NCBI GenBank assembly: GCA_030490835.1
Contig: CM059973.1
Location: forward strand, 86,377,141-86,441,140
DNA: 64,000 nucleotides
Direction: 5' to 3'
Source of the DNA: Annona cherimola
Taxonomy: Eukaryota > Streptophyta > Magnoliopsida > Magnoliales > Annonaceae
Positions 44,861-55,067 of the stretch are shown piece by piece (within the stretch, counting starts at the first letter, position 1; the number at the start of each line of letters is the position of its first letter). Under the pieces are notes generated by a model, which saw only the letters and a program-made list of their open reading frames with translations, was not told where the DNA came from and ran no database searches. The position numbers and the translations under genes are program-made.

Positions 44861-47752
44861 AGGTTGCAAGGGAAAAAAAAAAAAAAAAAAAAGCAACGAA
44901 ACGCAAATAATGGGCACGCATGATTCATTTAAGAGAAACGACAACTTCAAATCCCGGGGGCAAGGATAAGGATTCATTTGCGCCCGGTCAAACCCGGCAA
45001 AAAACATTTTTAAATTTTTTAAAAAAAATTGCATAATTACTAATATATTTGATTTATATATTTATTTAACATATAAATCAAATTTTGATTATCTTGTGGT
45101 ATGAGCAGTATCGAGGATGATCTGTACTCTTTGCTTCTTCTAAGAAAAAAGAGCATCTTAGAACAATTTCATTGTTTTATCCTCTACTATTCTTACTTTC
45201 CTCCTTTGGAAAGGCCTATATATTTATTTTGTATTTATAAAAACTGAATTTATAAATTAAATGTCCATGTTAACAATTATATAAAAAAAAAAAATCAAAA
45301 ACAACGTTTTGGCCAACAACCGGGCACAAATGATTGTGCCTCGAGGACGGGAATACACTTTCTAAAGTGCTTCACCAGTGTATTACTCGTGCTATCTATG
45401 ATCCTTCCACCGGGGATGGAAGCAGAATAGAAGCACAACTTAGGCACAGGACGCTGAGTAATAAAGAGAATTTTGAGTGTGTGATCTGAATGGAAGACGA
45501 CATAATAGTAGTTTTTTTTTCCCAAAGGAAAAGAATTGGCGATTAACGCGGATTATTTTCTTGGATTTCTGGTTTTTTTAAAAATATAGTATAACCTTTC
45601 AAAATCAGTCAAATCAAATAATAAAATTAACATCAAACAATTTCATTATGATAATTTTACATATTTGTAAATGGTTAAAATTTTACATATTTGTAAATGG
45701 TTAAAATTTTACATATTTTACAAATAATTTTACAATTTTATTATGCACAACCATATTTTGAACAAAAAAGGATGAAGTTTTCGTGAAAATAAAATGATGT
45801 TCAAGACATTAAGAAAATGAGGGTAAACGATACTCGCGCACAGTCGCACTAAACAAGAGAAATTTTTTGTGACAATATATAAATATATTGAAGACATGAA
45901 ATTACTGTAGAATCTCCAATTTCTCAAGGACACTATTCTACTGCTCAAACAATAACAACCAACTCTTTTCTCATTCCCTGAAAGTCGAGTTTCTACAAGC
46001 GTAAATTATTGTACCTAAGTGCATGATTCAAAGAGATAATGTATGCACTACAAGAAGGCGTTTGTACTAGAACACTTGGGTGCTGCAGGGCCCGGTAGGA
46101 TGAATATTTCCGATCCACCAGCGGCCCTCGAAACAGGCATTGCCTGCAGGCTCAAACACCCCCACAAATTGATCAAAATTATGATGAATTTGGATGGTGA
46201 GATTTCTCCATCCCTCTCATCTCAAAAGAATATGTACTATTAGCACGATTTAAAAACCGCTATAGGCTAATTCACATTAGCTACATCGATTTCAAAAGCA
46301 ATCTCCCTTGCTCACAAATTCACTTTAGCTACAAGGATAGACGATAAGGTAGGATGTAGGCCCATTCAATTTTCCACCCGTCAACGAACGCCCAAACGCT
46401 CCATGAGGTCCATATGGTTCTCTCAAGACTTCAAAAGTAGAAGGAAAAATCCATTCAATCCGACCTCTTTAGCTCATCACACTAACATTCTTCATCTCTC
46501 AATTTCAAACAGGCAAGGCATCATTCCTTCCTGCCTCCAAATAACTCTCCTGAATAGCTAGCTAATTTCAAAAATATGAACACCAGATGTTAAATGCAAA
46601 GGTCGAATAATAAATTGCAGAGGACCCAAACAGCAACTTACAATCTCTATCATCAACCAAAACAACAGCGCCCATGGCAATCATTTATACAAGATTAACC
46701 CATTCAACAATTTTAGCTCCAAATAGATAGCTAGAGAACAATCACAGCTATAGCCAATCATCAAATTCCATAACGACAACGAAATGGCTGGCGTGTGATC
46801 TTTAGCTGAGCTACCTCCTTAACGATTATTATTAGAAGTTCACAAAACACTATACAGGTGAAATAACCTACCAACATCACAGAGCAGATAACAACAATGA
46901 AATGTTGAACTTACCGACATTAAAGCATACACTTCAATTGTCAACCCACCCAAAAATTTCATCGAGAAGATTATGAACAAGCTATGCTCATTTTCTAATT
47001 GTCAACTGCATTCATTACCTTTAAACTAATTTTTTAATTGTCATAGAAATTGTGCCTTCGAAAGGACTAGCATGTCATTCCATAATTCCCACTGGAGGGG
47101 CGAGGCGAAACACTTGTCATTTCAAAATAAAATAGCCATTCTTTTCTTCTTTTGGCTTTTGTGTGTGTGTGTCTGTGTAATCATCTGCTAGTTAAAATCC
47201 AACTATATACACACACAGTCAGCCTTTCCGAGCATCAGTTCCAAATCGAAAGCAATATCACAGTAATCAAATGCACCTCACATCATTCTAAATCAAATTC
47301 ACCTGCGCTACTATTGGATCCCCGAAGCATATGCCCAAACTTGCAAAATTCAACAGTAAACGGAAATATAATTACATTTTAAATATAATAATCTGCCTAA
47401 ACTAATTTTAAATTATTAATGCAAAATAAATCAAGTGATGGATTCAAAATCTAAAATTTTTCGGATACAGTTGACCTCAAGCCCTAATTGATTGCAGTCA
47501 TAGATCTGAAGGACAACCAGCCAAAAAAAATAAAGAACTAACATTGAAATCATGATTATGGAATTGAAAAGAAATCTCTTTAACCAAAGCAAACATCCAT
47601 TGATCATTTACAGACAAATCCTAGCATACCAGATCTAGATCTGACCACGTCCATCATCCGACAACCACCAAAGCCACAAATTCCACAAAATCTGAGTTCA
47701 ATAAGAGTATATCGCCTAGCGCAAAAGCAAAGAAAAAAAGCAATTCCCGAAT
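44861..47752. other. Intergenic DNA with a split MITE and short tandem repeat
   Basis: TTCATTTGCGCCCGGTC near 44967 and the inverted AACCGGGCACAAATGATT near 45319 look like ends of one decayed or interrupted long-TIR MITE. A 25-26-bp unit (TTTACATATTTGTAAATGG) is repeated at about 45655-45722. CACTACAAGAAGG near 46048 resembles a CACTA transposon end without a partner. The rest to 47752 includes the presumed 3' UTR of the minus-strand H2B gene. No gene is supported. Confidence 0.45.
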
Positions 47753-48199
47753 TCAAGAACTGGTGAATTTCGTCACCGCCTTGGTGCCCTCCGACACGGC
47801 GTGCTTCGCGAGCTCCCCAGGAAGAACGAGGCGAACGGAGGTCTGGATCTCCCTGGACGTGATGGTCGGCTTCTTGTTGTAGCGGGCAAGCCTGGAAGCC
47901 TCCTGGGCAAGCTTCTCGAAGATGTCGTTGATGAAGCTGTTCATGATGCCCATGGCCTTGCTGGAGATGCCGATGTCGGGGTGCACCTGCTTCAGCACCT
48001 TGAAGATGTATATCTTGTAGGTCTCAACGTTCTTCGACTTCTTCTTCTTCTTCTTGTCTCCGCTCACGCCACCTTCCTTGGGCATCCTCTTCTCCGCCTT
48101 CGGCCTCTTCCCAGCGGGAGCCTTCTCAGCCTTCTCCTCGGACGGCTTATCGGAGGCAGGCTTCTTCTCGGCGGGCTTCTTCTCGGCCTTGGGCGCCAT
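47753..48199 (-). CDS. Histone H2B, copy 1 (minus strand), 148 aa
   Basis: An intronless frame encodes a complete plant H2B. The tail has the plant-type [11 protein letters not shown] repeats, acidic/Lys stretches and a KKKKKKSK run. The globular histone fold runs from about [17 protein letters not shown] through [10 protein letters not shown] to the C-terminal helix ending AVTKFTSS. Lys144 in AVTKFTSS is the position ubiquitinated in plant H2B. It differs from the copy at 59045-59491 at five tail positions only (20, 24, 25, 32, 39). It packages DNA with H2A, H3 and H4. GC-rich codons contrast with the AT-rich flanks, as usual for histone genes. The two copies diverge head to head. Confidence 0.98.
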   Translation of the reverse strand: MAPKAEKKPAEKKPASDKPSEEKAEKAPAGKRPKAEKRMPKEGGVSGDKKKKKKSKNVETYKIYIFKVLKQVHPDIGISSKAMGIMNSFINDIFEKLAQEASRLARYNKKPTITSREIQTSVRLVLPGELAKHAVSEGTKAVTKFTSS

Positions 48200-48313
48200 G
48201 CTAAAGATGGAAAGAGGAATGGAAGAAGGAGACGAAAACGAGGGTAATGGCTACAAAGAAAAAAAGGAGATTTCGAGGAGGGCGATGCAAGACCGAAAAG
48301 CAGACTGGAAAAG

Positions 48314-48321
48314 TTATATAG
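48314..48321 (-). promoter_or_regulatory. TATA box of H2B copy 1
   Basis: On the minus strand the sequence reads CTATATAA about 115 nt upstream of the start codon. Two CCAAT motifs lie just upstream (about 48336-48353 on the plus strand), and CATCGATCCGTG nearby loosely resembles plant histone promoter octamer/nonamer motifs. Confidence 0.7.
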
Positions 48322-48660
48322 GGAAAGAGAACGGAAGCTATTGGATAGATTGGCTTGGCACGGATCGATGAGGTGGACTGGTTCTGGCTGTAGGATTTAT
48401 GTAGGCGGTGCGTGGGAGATCAACGGCAGAGATTTGATGAGCGTTTAATTTTATTTTTATTTTTTTTATGAGAGTTTAAAGTTACGGAGACGGGAAGAGC
48501 GCGTATTTCAGTAAAGTCGGGCAAAATTGCGAAACTGCCATGCTACACTTTGGCGGAATTTATTTTCCGGGGAGTTCGCGGAATGTAGCGGGCCCGCCCA
48601 ATCAATTGCGAGGAAAAATTTAGGCGGCAACGTCTTAGCAGAGCGGCAACTTTGAACTAA

Positions 48661-48938
48661 GGGTGTGTCCGAGAATGGCTAAAAAAAAATTGCCAGGTAA
48701 ATTTTCAATTTAAAATTTTTACTTTTTATAATTATCGTATTTTTTAATTTTTTTATATTTTTCTATACAATTACTCTACTTTTCAATTATTTCTACATAA
48801 CTACCTATGCAACTAACCTGTCTATTTTAACTTTATCATCTTTACTACTCATCATTACCCTTATCATATTATATCATTTGACAACTTTTATTCTCTAATA
48901 TTTTTTATTAAAAGTTTTATTCATTCCCAAACACACTC
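48661..48938. mobile_element. Harbinger-like MITE near the H2B promoter, 278 bp
   Basis: Begins GGGTGTGTCCGAGAATGG and ends CCCAAACACACTC, with TAA on both sides (48658-48660 and 48939-48941). It lies in reverse orientation relative to the copies at 6119 and 24222, about 460 bp upstream of H2B copy 1. A second decayed copy may occupy about 48985-49190. Confidence 0.8.
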
Positions 48939-50560
48939 TAAGGAAAGAAGTTGATCGGGAATGGTTACCAATTTTATTTTGGATGGGTTTAGAAAGTAAT
49001 AAAACTTTTCATCAAAATTTTGTTGTGTAAATTTTTTTGAAATGAAATAAATAATGTGATACGATAAAGATAATAATAAGAATTAAAAAAATAAAATTTA
49101 AACGGATAAGTTAATTTTATATATAATTGTATGAAAAATATTGAAAAGTAAAATAGTTATATAAGATTAAGTGAATAAATGTTTAAAACAGAATAGTTGA
49201 CGCTTGGCATAGGTCAAAAAAAGAATAACAAGAAATCCTCTTTATTATGGGTTTTTTTATATTTTAAATTCTCTAACTTAGTGTACTTGAATTTATGAAT
49301 TTCGAAGTTTGATTATTTGCATTTAGGGGTAGGAATCGAAGCAAGTTGACCCATGACCCACCCCTATCCAACCTTGTTTTGTCCCGAGGTGGGTTGGGTT
49401 AAGGTTGTGAAAATTTTCTACAACATTGGACTGGAGTGGACCAACCAGTCCCCGGACCTGTCTAACCCGAATATACATAAGAAGCATAAAAGCCCTAACC
49501 AGCTAACCCTAGTCAATCCTCCCCCATTCTCCCATTGCATTCGCGCCGCAACCACTCTCTTGCGTTGACGACTAGGGGGGGTAACTCGGGCTTATGAAAC
49601 TCGGGTTCGCCTCAACTCTAACTCTAACCCTATTTCTAAAACTTCAATCGTAACCCGAACTCTATTTATAAATCTAAACTCTAACCCTATTTTTCAAATT
49701 TGGGCTCGGGTTAAGTTTCAGGCTAGAATTTGAGTCGAAATTATTTTATATATTTGTTATCTATTTTACACTTATTCAACTTTAAATCTATCATTAAAAA
49801 ATCAAAAATTATATTTTTCTATTTTCAAGCGAAAAATCAAGAGTATTTACGAATGTAAAGAAGAAAAATCTCATTTAAACATTCTCTTTATATTAAGTAG
49901 ACTAATAGTCATTTCTCAAAAAAAAGTAGACTAGTAGCTTATTTTAGAAAATGAAAAGGTACTTTATTTTTCTATTATGGAATTTAATATTGATATCATA
50001 AACATATACATAAGCATTAATATCTAATTATAAGAAAAACCTTATAATGTCAATCATAATAAAAAATATTCAACAATCATACTATTAAGTCAAATAAATT
50101 ACAATTAATTTATTTTAATTAGAATAAACATCTAACTACTAATATCATATTTAAACGACCAAATAATAACATCATACATAAGTAGTTAAATTAAAACACC
50201 AAATAAAACATCTAAAGTTCTAAAAATAATTTTTTTTTGTTTTGAAACTACCACTAAACCAAACTATTTTTTCCTAAAAGAAAATATAAATATATTATAT
50301 TATATAATTGAACTTAAGGAGGAATAATGTTTATATATGGTATAAAATAAATATAATATATATGAGGGGAATGGAACTAGATTTATATGAAGTATAAAAT
50401 AAATATAAACTATATGTGTTATATATAATTCGGGTTCAGGTTTAACTCAACCTGGGTTCAATGTTCTTTTCAATTCGGGTTGAACTTAGAAAATCGGGCT
50501 CGGGGTTCTTCAGTGGGCAGTTTTTAATACTGTTTCAATTCGGGTTCAGTGAATCGGGTT

Positions 50561-52047
50561 TAAGGGTGTTAATGGTCATGGTCAACCCGCCAACCCGCTC
50601 GTCCAACCCGTTAATAAATGGGTTTGGGTTGGGATTTTTGAATAAATGGGTTATGATCCGCCAACCCGTTCAACCATTTAATTAAATAAACGGATTAGGG
50701 TTGAGACTTTGCAACCCGTCAAACCCGTTTATTTAACCTGTTCAACCCGTATAACCCATATAATATAATATATACAATATATTATATATTATGAAAATTA
50801 TTTTGGCCTGCCCTTCCTTCCCACTCCCTTATCCCGCTCACGTGTGGCCCGGCAGCAAAACCTAATCCCGCATTCCCAGCTTCCCGCAAATATCCCGCTG
50901 CCTGCTGGCAAAGTCGTAGTCTTGCAAATCAGATACTCACGCACGCCATTGATCGCTCGCTGCTCGCATCCCTCAAATCCGGCACCTCAGCGGCTGAGCT
51001 CCCTCGACCCTCAGTCTCTCTCTCTCCACGACTCCACGAGCAGCAGACTGGCAGAGCTCAGGTCCCCACGACTCCACGAGTAGCAGACTGGTAGAGCCAT
51101 CTGTGAGCCAATCTTTAAACTGCTTAGAAAGAAGGCTATAATCCAGAGGTATCTTTGTCTAAAAGGTCTCCAGCTCTGATCCGAAATCGACCGCGCGCCC
51201 AGCTCTGCTCCGAAATTGACCGGCGCCCTGCTCTGATCCGAAATCTACCGTGCGCCCCGCTCTGCTCCGAAGAAAGGTAAAGAGCTCTGCTGAAAAGCTG
51301 GATTCACGCATTGGCGCTCATCCGTTTCGAACCATCATAGGGATTCGTTTCATTCGTCGGACGACTATTCAATAGGCTTGGGGCGTCATATTTGGAAACG
51401 AGAAGCTACCGAACTCTATTTCGACCTTTCTCTTTTCAGGCCAACCCGCCTCTTTCGTTCTGCATCCTAACTGGAGGATGCAGTCCGCTCGTGCTTCTAT
51501 TCTAGCAAGCAAGTGAAATCGCTCACACAGAGTCAGGTTCGCTGTTTAGGGTGGCATTCCTGATGATTAAGCCGAGACCGTTAAAGCCGCCGCCCTGCTC
51601 TGATCCACATAGATCAGGTCCGCTCGTTGCCTCGTTCCTTCCAGTCATCGTGAGGCCAACTCGCTCGACAAAAAGGAAGGGAAGAAAGGATTGACTGTAA
51701 ACTTTCGTGTTCAAAGCATTGTCCGAGTGAGCAGGCAGCGCCTAGCGATTAAATTCAGGTATGTTAGCTGATGTTTTTAAGCCAAAATAAATTAAATTTA
51801 GGTATGTTAGCTTTGAATTATTTAATTTATTTATTTTTACAGACTTTATTGAATGTTTTTAGTATGAAAATTAGTAACAAACATAACCCGTTAACAACCC
51901 GTTACCTGTTTATTAAATGAGTTGTAAATGGGTTAGGATTGAAGTTTTTAAAATGGGTTAATAAATGGATTAGGATTGAGATATATTAAATGGGTTGAGA
52001 TTAGGGTTAGGTTCCAACCCATTCAACCTGATCCGTTAACACCCCTA
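50561..52047. mobile_element. Inner hAT-like element C, 1487 bp
   Basis: Begins TAAGGGTGTTAATGG and ends CCGTTAACACCCCTA. Flanks ATCGGGTT (50553-50560) and GTCAGGTT (52048-52055) differ by two transitions. Both halves are clearly homologous to the 555-bp element at 29307-29861, but C carries about 950 bp of GC-rich DNA (about 50800-51747) absent from that copy. There is no transposase-like frame. Confidence 0.85.
50800..51747. other. GC-rich insert inside hAT element C
   Basis: Two kinds of sequence appear. 50800-51110 is CT-rich, leader-like, and contains a 40-bp direct repeat (CCACGACTCCACGAG at 51026 and 51066). About 51170-51275 has four degenerate copies of a roughly 33-bp unit (CTCTGATCCGAAATCGACCG type). 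51290-51747 is even in composition and reads like plant mitochondrial DNA to me, which is an impression, not a match. Its right junction carries a duplicate of host sequence (51748-51769 repeated at 51791-51812). Confidence 0.5.
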
Positions 52048-53104
52048 GTCAGGTTCGAGTTGAGCCTGACCCCAGTTGCACCCATATCGACAATAACCTA
52101 TGTCAATGTCGTCTTTGGCCGTAGGTTCATCTCTAATCGGCATAAAGCGACTCTTCTCCATCACCAATTTCATCTTCGACGACCAAAAAAACATCTCTTC
52201 TCCAGCGTAGTGTGCGACTCTCTCGTCTCCGGCGCTACCGTGCCTAGCTTCTTCTTCGTCTCTTCTCCGTTGTCTCCATGTTTCCGGCCTCCATCTCCAA
52301 CGATCGCATTCTCCATTTTTTGACAAGTATTTCTATTTTCCCCTTTTCTATTTCAATTTTTCCTTTCCTCTTTCTTGATTTTTATTCATCTGCCGTGTTT
52401 CCGGTTACAACACTATTTTCGATAGCAATTTTTTCGACAATGATTTTCAATTGTGATTTTGGGCAGGCAGCTTCTACTATAGAGTTTTGTATTTTGCTGT
52501 AAATAGGTAAATTTTGAATGTTAAAATATAAATATTTTATAATATTGCTGTGAATGTTTACTACCATGAACGTGAAGCTGTGAATGCTTTCTATTTGAAA
52601 TTTAATTATTTGCTATCGGAATTATTCAAATTCTATGTCCACATAATCTTATTATTTGCTTGATTACTTCAATTGGATACGTTTGAATTTTGATTACTTG
52701 TTATTGGAAATCTTTTTAAGAATTATATTGGAGATAAACTACATAGGGCATTGAATGAGTTGAATAAATTATTGGTTCTTCAAGTTGTGAATAAAATTCT
52801 GAATGAGGTATGTTTTGCTGACTTGTTCTAATATTCATTTTTTATTTAAGCAATGATATTTTACTTGATAGGTTCATAAATTTTTAAAATCATCCTACTT
52901 GACCCACAGTTTTAGTCGGACTTGCTGTCCTGATACTGACTTGAAGTATATACTAAGACCTACTTACAAAAAGTAATGGTCAAACTGACCTTATCCCAAT
53001 CTGGTATAAAAACAAGAGTCAAACACAATTTTTAAATGTAAGATCAAAGTTGGGCACACTCTAACCCGTCCCAATATGCCCCGATTCCCACCCATATTTT
53101 TATT

Positions 53105-53618
53105 TTAAATCTTAAAAATTTTAGTTTATTTATATTTAAACTTTAACTCGTAACAATGTTAAAAACTAACATTAACCTGTGTAAAGCAATATAAATATCC
53201 TCCAATATTAATAAAAAAGGAATTTTTTTTTATGTTTTGAACTTGATTAGTATATTTTCTCTATTTTGTCATTGGAGACTTCAATAATATCTTCATCGTT
53301 AATATAGATTTTGGTTCTTTTGCAACGAAAAATTATATTAGAAAGTATTTATGACATTTTGTATTAATCAATAATAGTTTTTAACATTATTATGAGTCAT
53401 GATTTAAAAAGCAAATGAATTAGAGTTTTCAAGATTTAAAATGCAAACAGCCAAACTTTGAGTTTAAAATACAAATATTTAAAGTTAATGAGTTTAAAAT
53501 GCAAAAAAAAAAACCTTATTTTACCTATTTTAATATGATTTGAAATTTTACATTTTACCTAGCCACCTTATTTTTGATTGATTTAAAATATAGGTATTAG
53601 GCTTCACATGTAATATGA
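53105..53618. other. AT-rich DNA between transposons
   Basis: I see no gene or complete element here. Confidence 0.5.
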
Positions 53619-53627
53619 ATATATTTT

Positions 53628-53993
53628 GAGGAATGATTTTGTTGATTTAGACTAAGCAAACATTTCACTTAGTTCAACTAAAAAAATTTCAGTTACAATA
53701 TTTTTTATTTTTTCTTCATACACTTGTTTAACATATAAATCAAGTGTTACTATTTTTGAATATATATGTATATATTTCAAGATTTTTAATTATCTATGTA
53801 TATGTATGTATTTAAAATACCTCTATTTTTGAAAATCTCAAAAATATTTATTGAAAAATGGTGAATTTTAGTTTATATGTTAAATATACTTAGACAAACA
53901 AATGTATAAAAAATTAAAATATATTGGGAATGAGTTTTTTAAAATGAACTAAATGAGATATTTACTTAGCCTAAACTAATAAAATCACTTCTC
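53628..53993. mobile_element. Long-TIR Mutator-like MITE, 366 bp
   Basis: Ends GAGGAATGATTTTG and AAAATCACTTCTC belong to the family at 14578 and 28937, with long inverted AT-rich arms. Flanks ATATATTTT and ATATTTATT match at 7 of 9. Confidence 0.75.
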
Positions 53994-54005
53994 ATATTTA
54001 TTATA

Positions 54006-54357
54006 GAAAAATGATCATATTAGCTTGCACCTCAAAAAATTCATTTAAGCATTTTTTTTGTTTTTTTGTAACTTGTTTATCTAAGTATTCATTTTTTGAT
54101 GAGTGTATATATTTTTTAAAGATTTCTAACCACACGAGTATTTTAGCCAATTTCAGTAGTTGAAAATGGCTAAAATATCTCTATGTTTAAAAATATAAAA
54201 AATATATATACACATGTCCAAATATAGTAAAAATTGGTTTACATGTTAAATGCATTTATATTAACAAGTTTATGAGTAAAAAGTAAAATAAGAAGTTTTT
54301 AAAATTAGTTTTTGTGAGATCGTCATTACTTAACTTTAGCTAACAAGGTCATTTTTC
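54006..54357. mobile_element. Long-TIR Mutator-like MITE, 352 bp, perfect TSD
   Basis: Ends GAAAAATGATC and GGTCATTTTTC. Perfect 9-bp duplications TTTATTATA lie at 53997-54005 and 54358-54366. Only 12 bp separate it from the preceding copy of the same family. Confidence 0.88.
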
Positions 54358-54393
54358 TTTATTATATTTAAAAATACTTCATGCAATTACTAA

Positions 54394-54647
54394 GGGCATG
54401 TTTGGTAACTTCATAAATTTTTTACCATCCCAACTACTATATTTTCAAATATCTATTCACTTTTTTCTATATAATTGTCTTATTTTCAATGTTTTTATGC
54501 AACTAACTATAATTAAACTATCGATTTAACTTTATTCTTTTTTATTCTTATGATTACCTTTATCGCATTACATTATTTTATCCAATTTCAAGAGCTTTTG
54601 CATAAAAACTTTTCATGCAAAATATTTATCACTACCTAAATATATCC
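54394..54647. mobile_element. Harbinger-like MITE, 254 bp
   Basis: Begins GGGCATGTTTGGTAAC and ends in a decayed inverted copy. TAA occurs on both sides (54391-54393 and 54648-54650). The interior matches the family at 48661-48938. Confidence 0.75.
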
Positions 54648-54768
54648 TAAGTATTAAACTAACTCTAAATAAAACAAATCCATCATCTATCGTATCTATG
54701 ATGTTTTCTTCAACAAATTAAACATTTGCAAATGCTCAATATACCTCTTTAATAGGGTATTTGTTAAA

Positions 54769-55058
54769 GAGAAATAATCCTATTAGTCTCGGCTAAACAA
54801 ATGACCTCAAAAAATCATTTAAGATATATTTTTTATTTTTTTCTTCATACATTTTTTATTTAAATGTATTTAACATATAAACTAAAACTTACCATTTTTG
54901 GATATATGTATATATTTTTTAAGATTTTTACACATATCAAAAATGGGTGAAACTTGACTTATATGTCAAATAGACTTAGATAAGCAAGTTGTAAATTAAT
55001 TTTTTTGAAGTTGGCTAAATAATACATTTACTTAGCCTGAGTTAACATAATCATTTTG
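54769..55058. mobile_element. Long-TIR Mutator-like MITE, 290 bp
   Basis: Begins GAGAAATAATCCTATTAG and ends with a decayed inverted counterpart after TTTACTTAGCCTGAGTTAA. Flanks TTTGTTAAA (54760-54768) and TTTATTAAA (55059-55067) differ by one transition. It is shorter than its sisters through internal deletion. Confidence 0.75.
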
Positions 55059-55067
55059 TTTATTAAA

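Larger units (their letters stand above)
49573..52086. mobile_element. Middle hAT-like element B, nested in A
   Basis: Begins TAGGGGGGGTAACTCGGG and ends CCAGTTGCACCCATA, imperfect inverted counterparts. Flanks TTGACGAC (49565-49572) and TCGACAAT (52087-52094) match at 5 of 8 with all three differences transitions. The interior is AT-rich, with TCGGGTT and CTAACCC repeats near both ends. Without element C it is about 1.0 kb. This is the least certain of the three nested elements. Confidence 0.6.
49324..53096. mobile_element. Outer hAT-like element A, 3773 bp with nested insertions
   Basis: Begins TAGGGGTAGGAATCG and ends with the inverted counterpart CGATTCCCACCCATA. Flanks TTTGCATT (49316-49323) and TTTTTATT (53097-53104) match at 6 of 8. 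The right end is homologous to the element at 44128-44852. Removing element B leaves about 1.25 kb. GC-rich pieces on either side of B (about 49490-49572 and 52095-52325) resemble a leader or captured sequence; no transposase domain is visible. Confidence 0.75.

Noticed and set aside
46045..46260. CACTACAAGAAGG end suggesting a CACTA transposon (similar CACTACAAAAAAC at about 27860)
   Set aside because: No inverted partner end or 3-bp duplication was found for either site.
47801..48247. Plus-strand frames antisense to H2B copy 1, and minus-strand frames antisense to copy 2
   Set aside because: Shadows of the GC-rich histone codons; Leu/Gly-rich with no domain.
49600..49700. Telomere-like CTAACCC repeats
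   Set aside because: Irregular spacing and composition; they are subterminal repeats of hAT-like element B.
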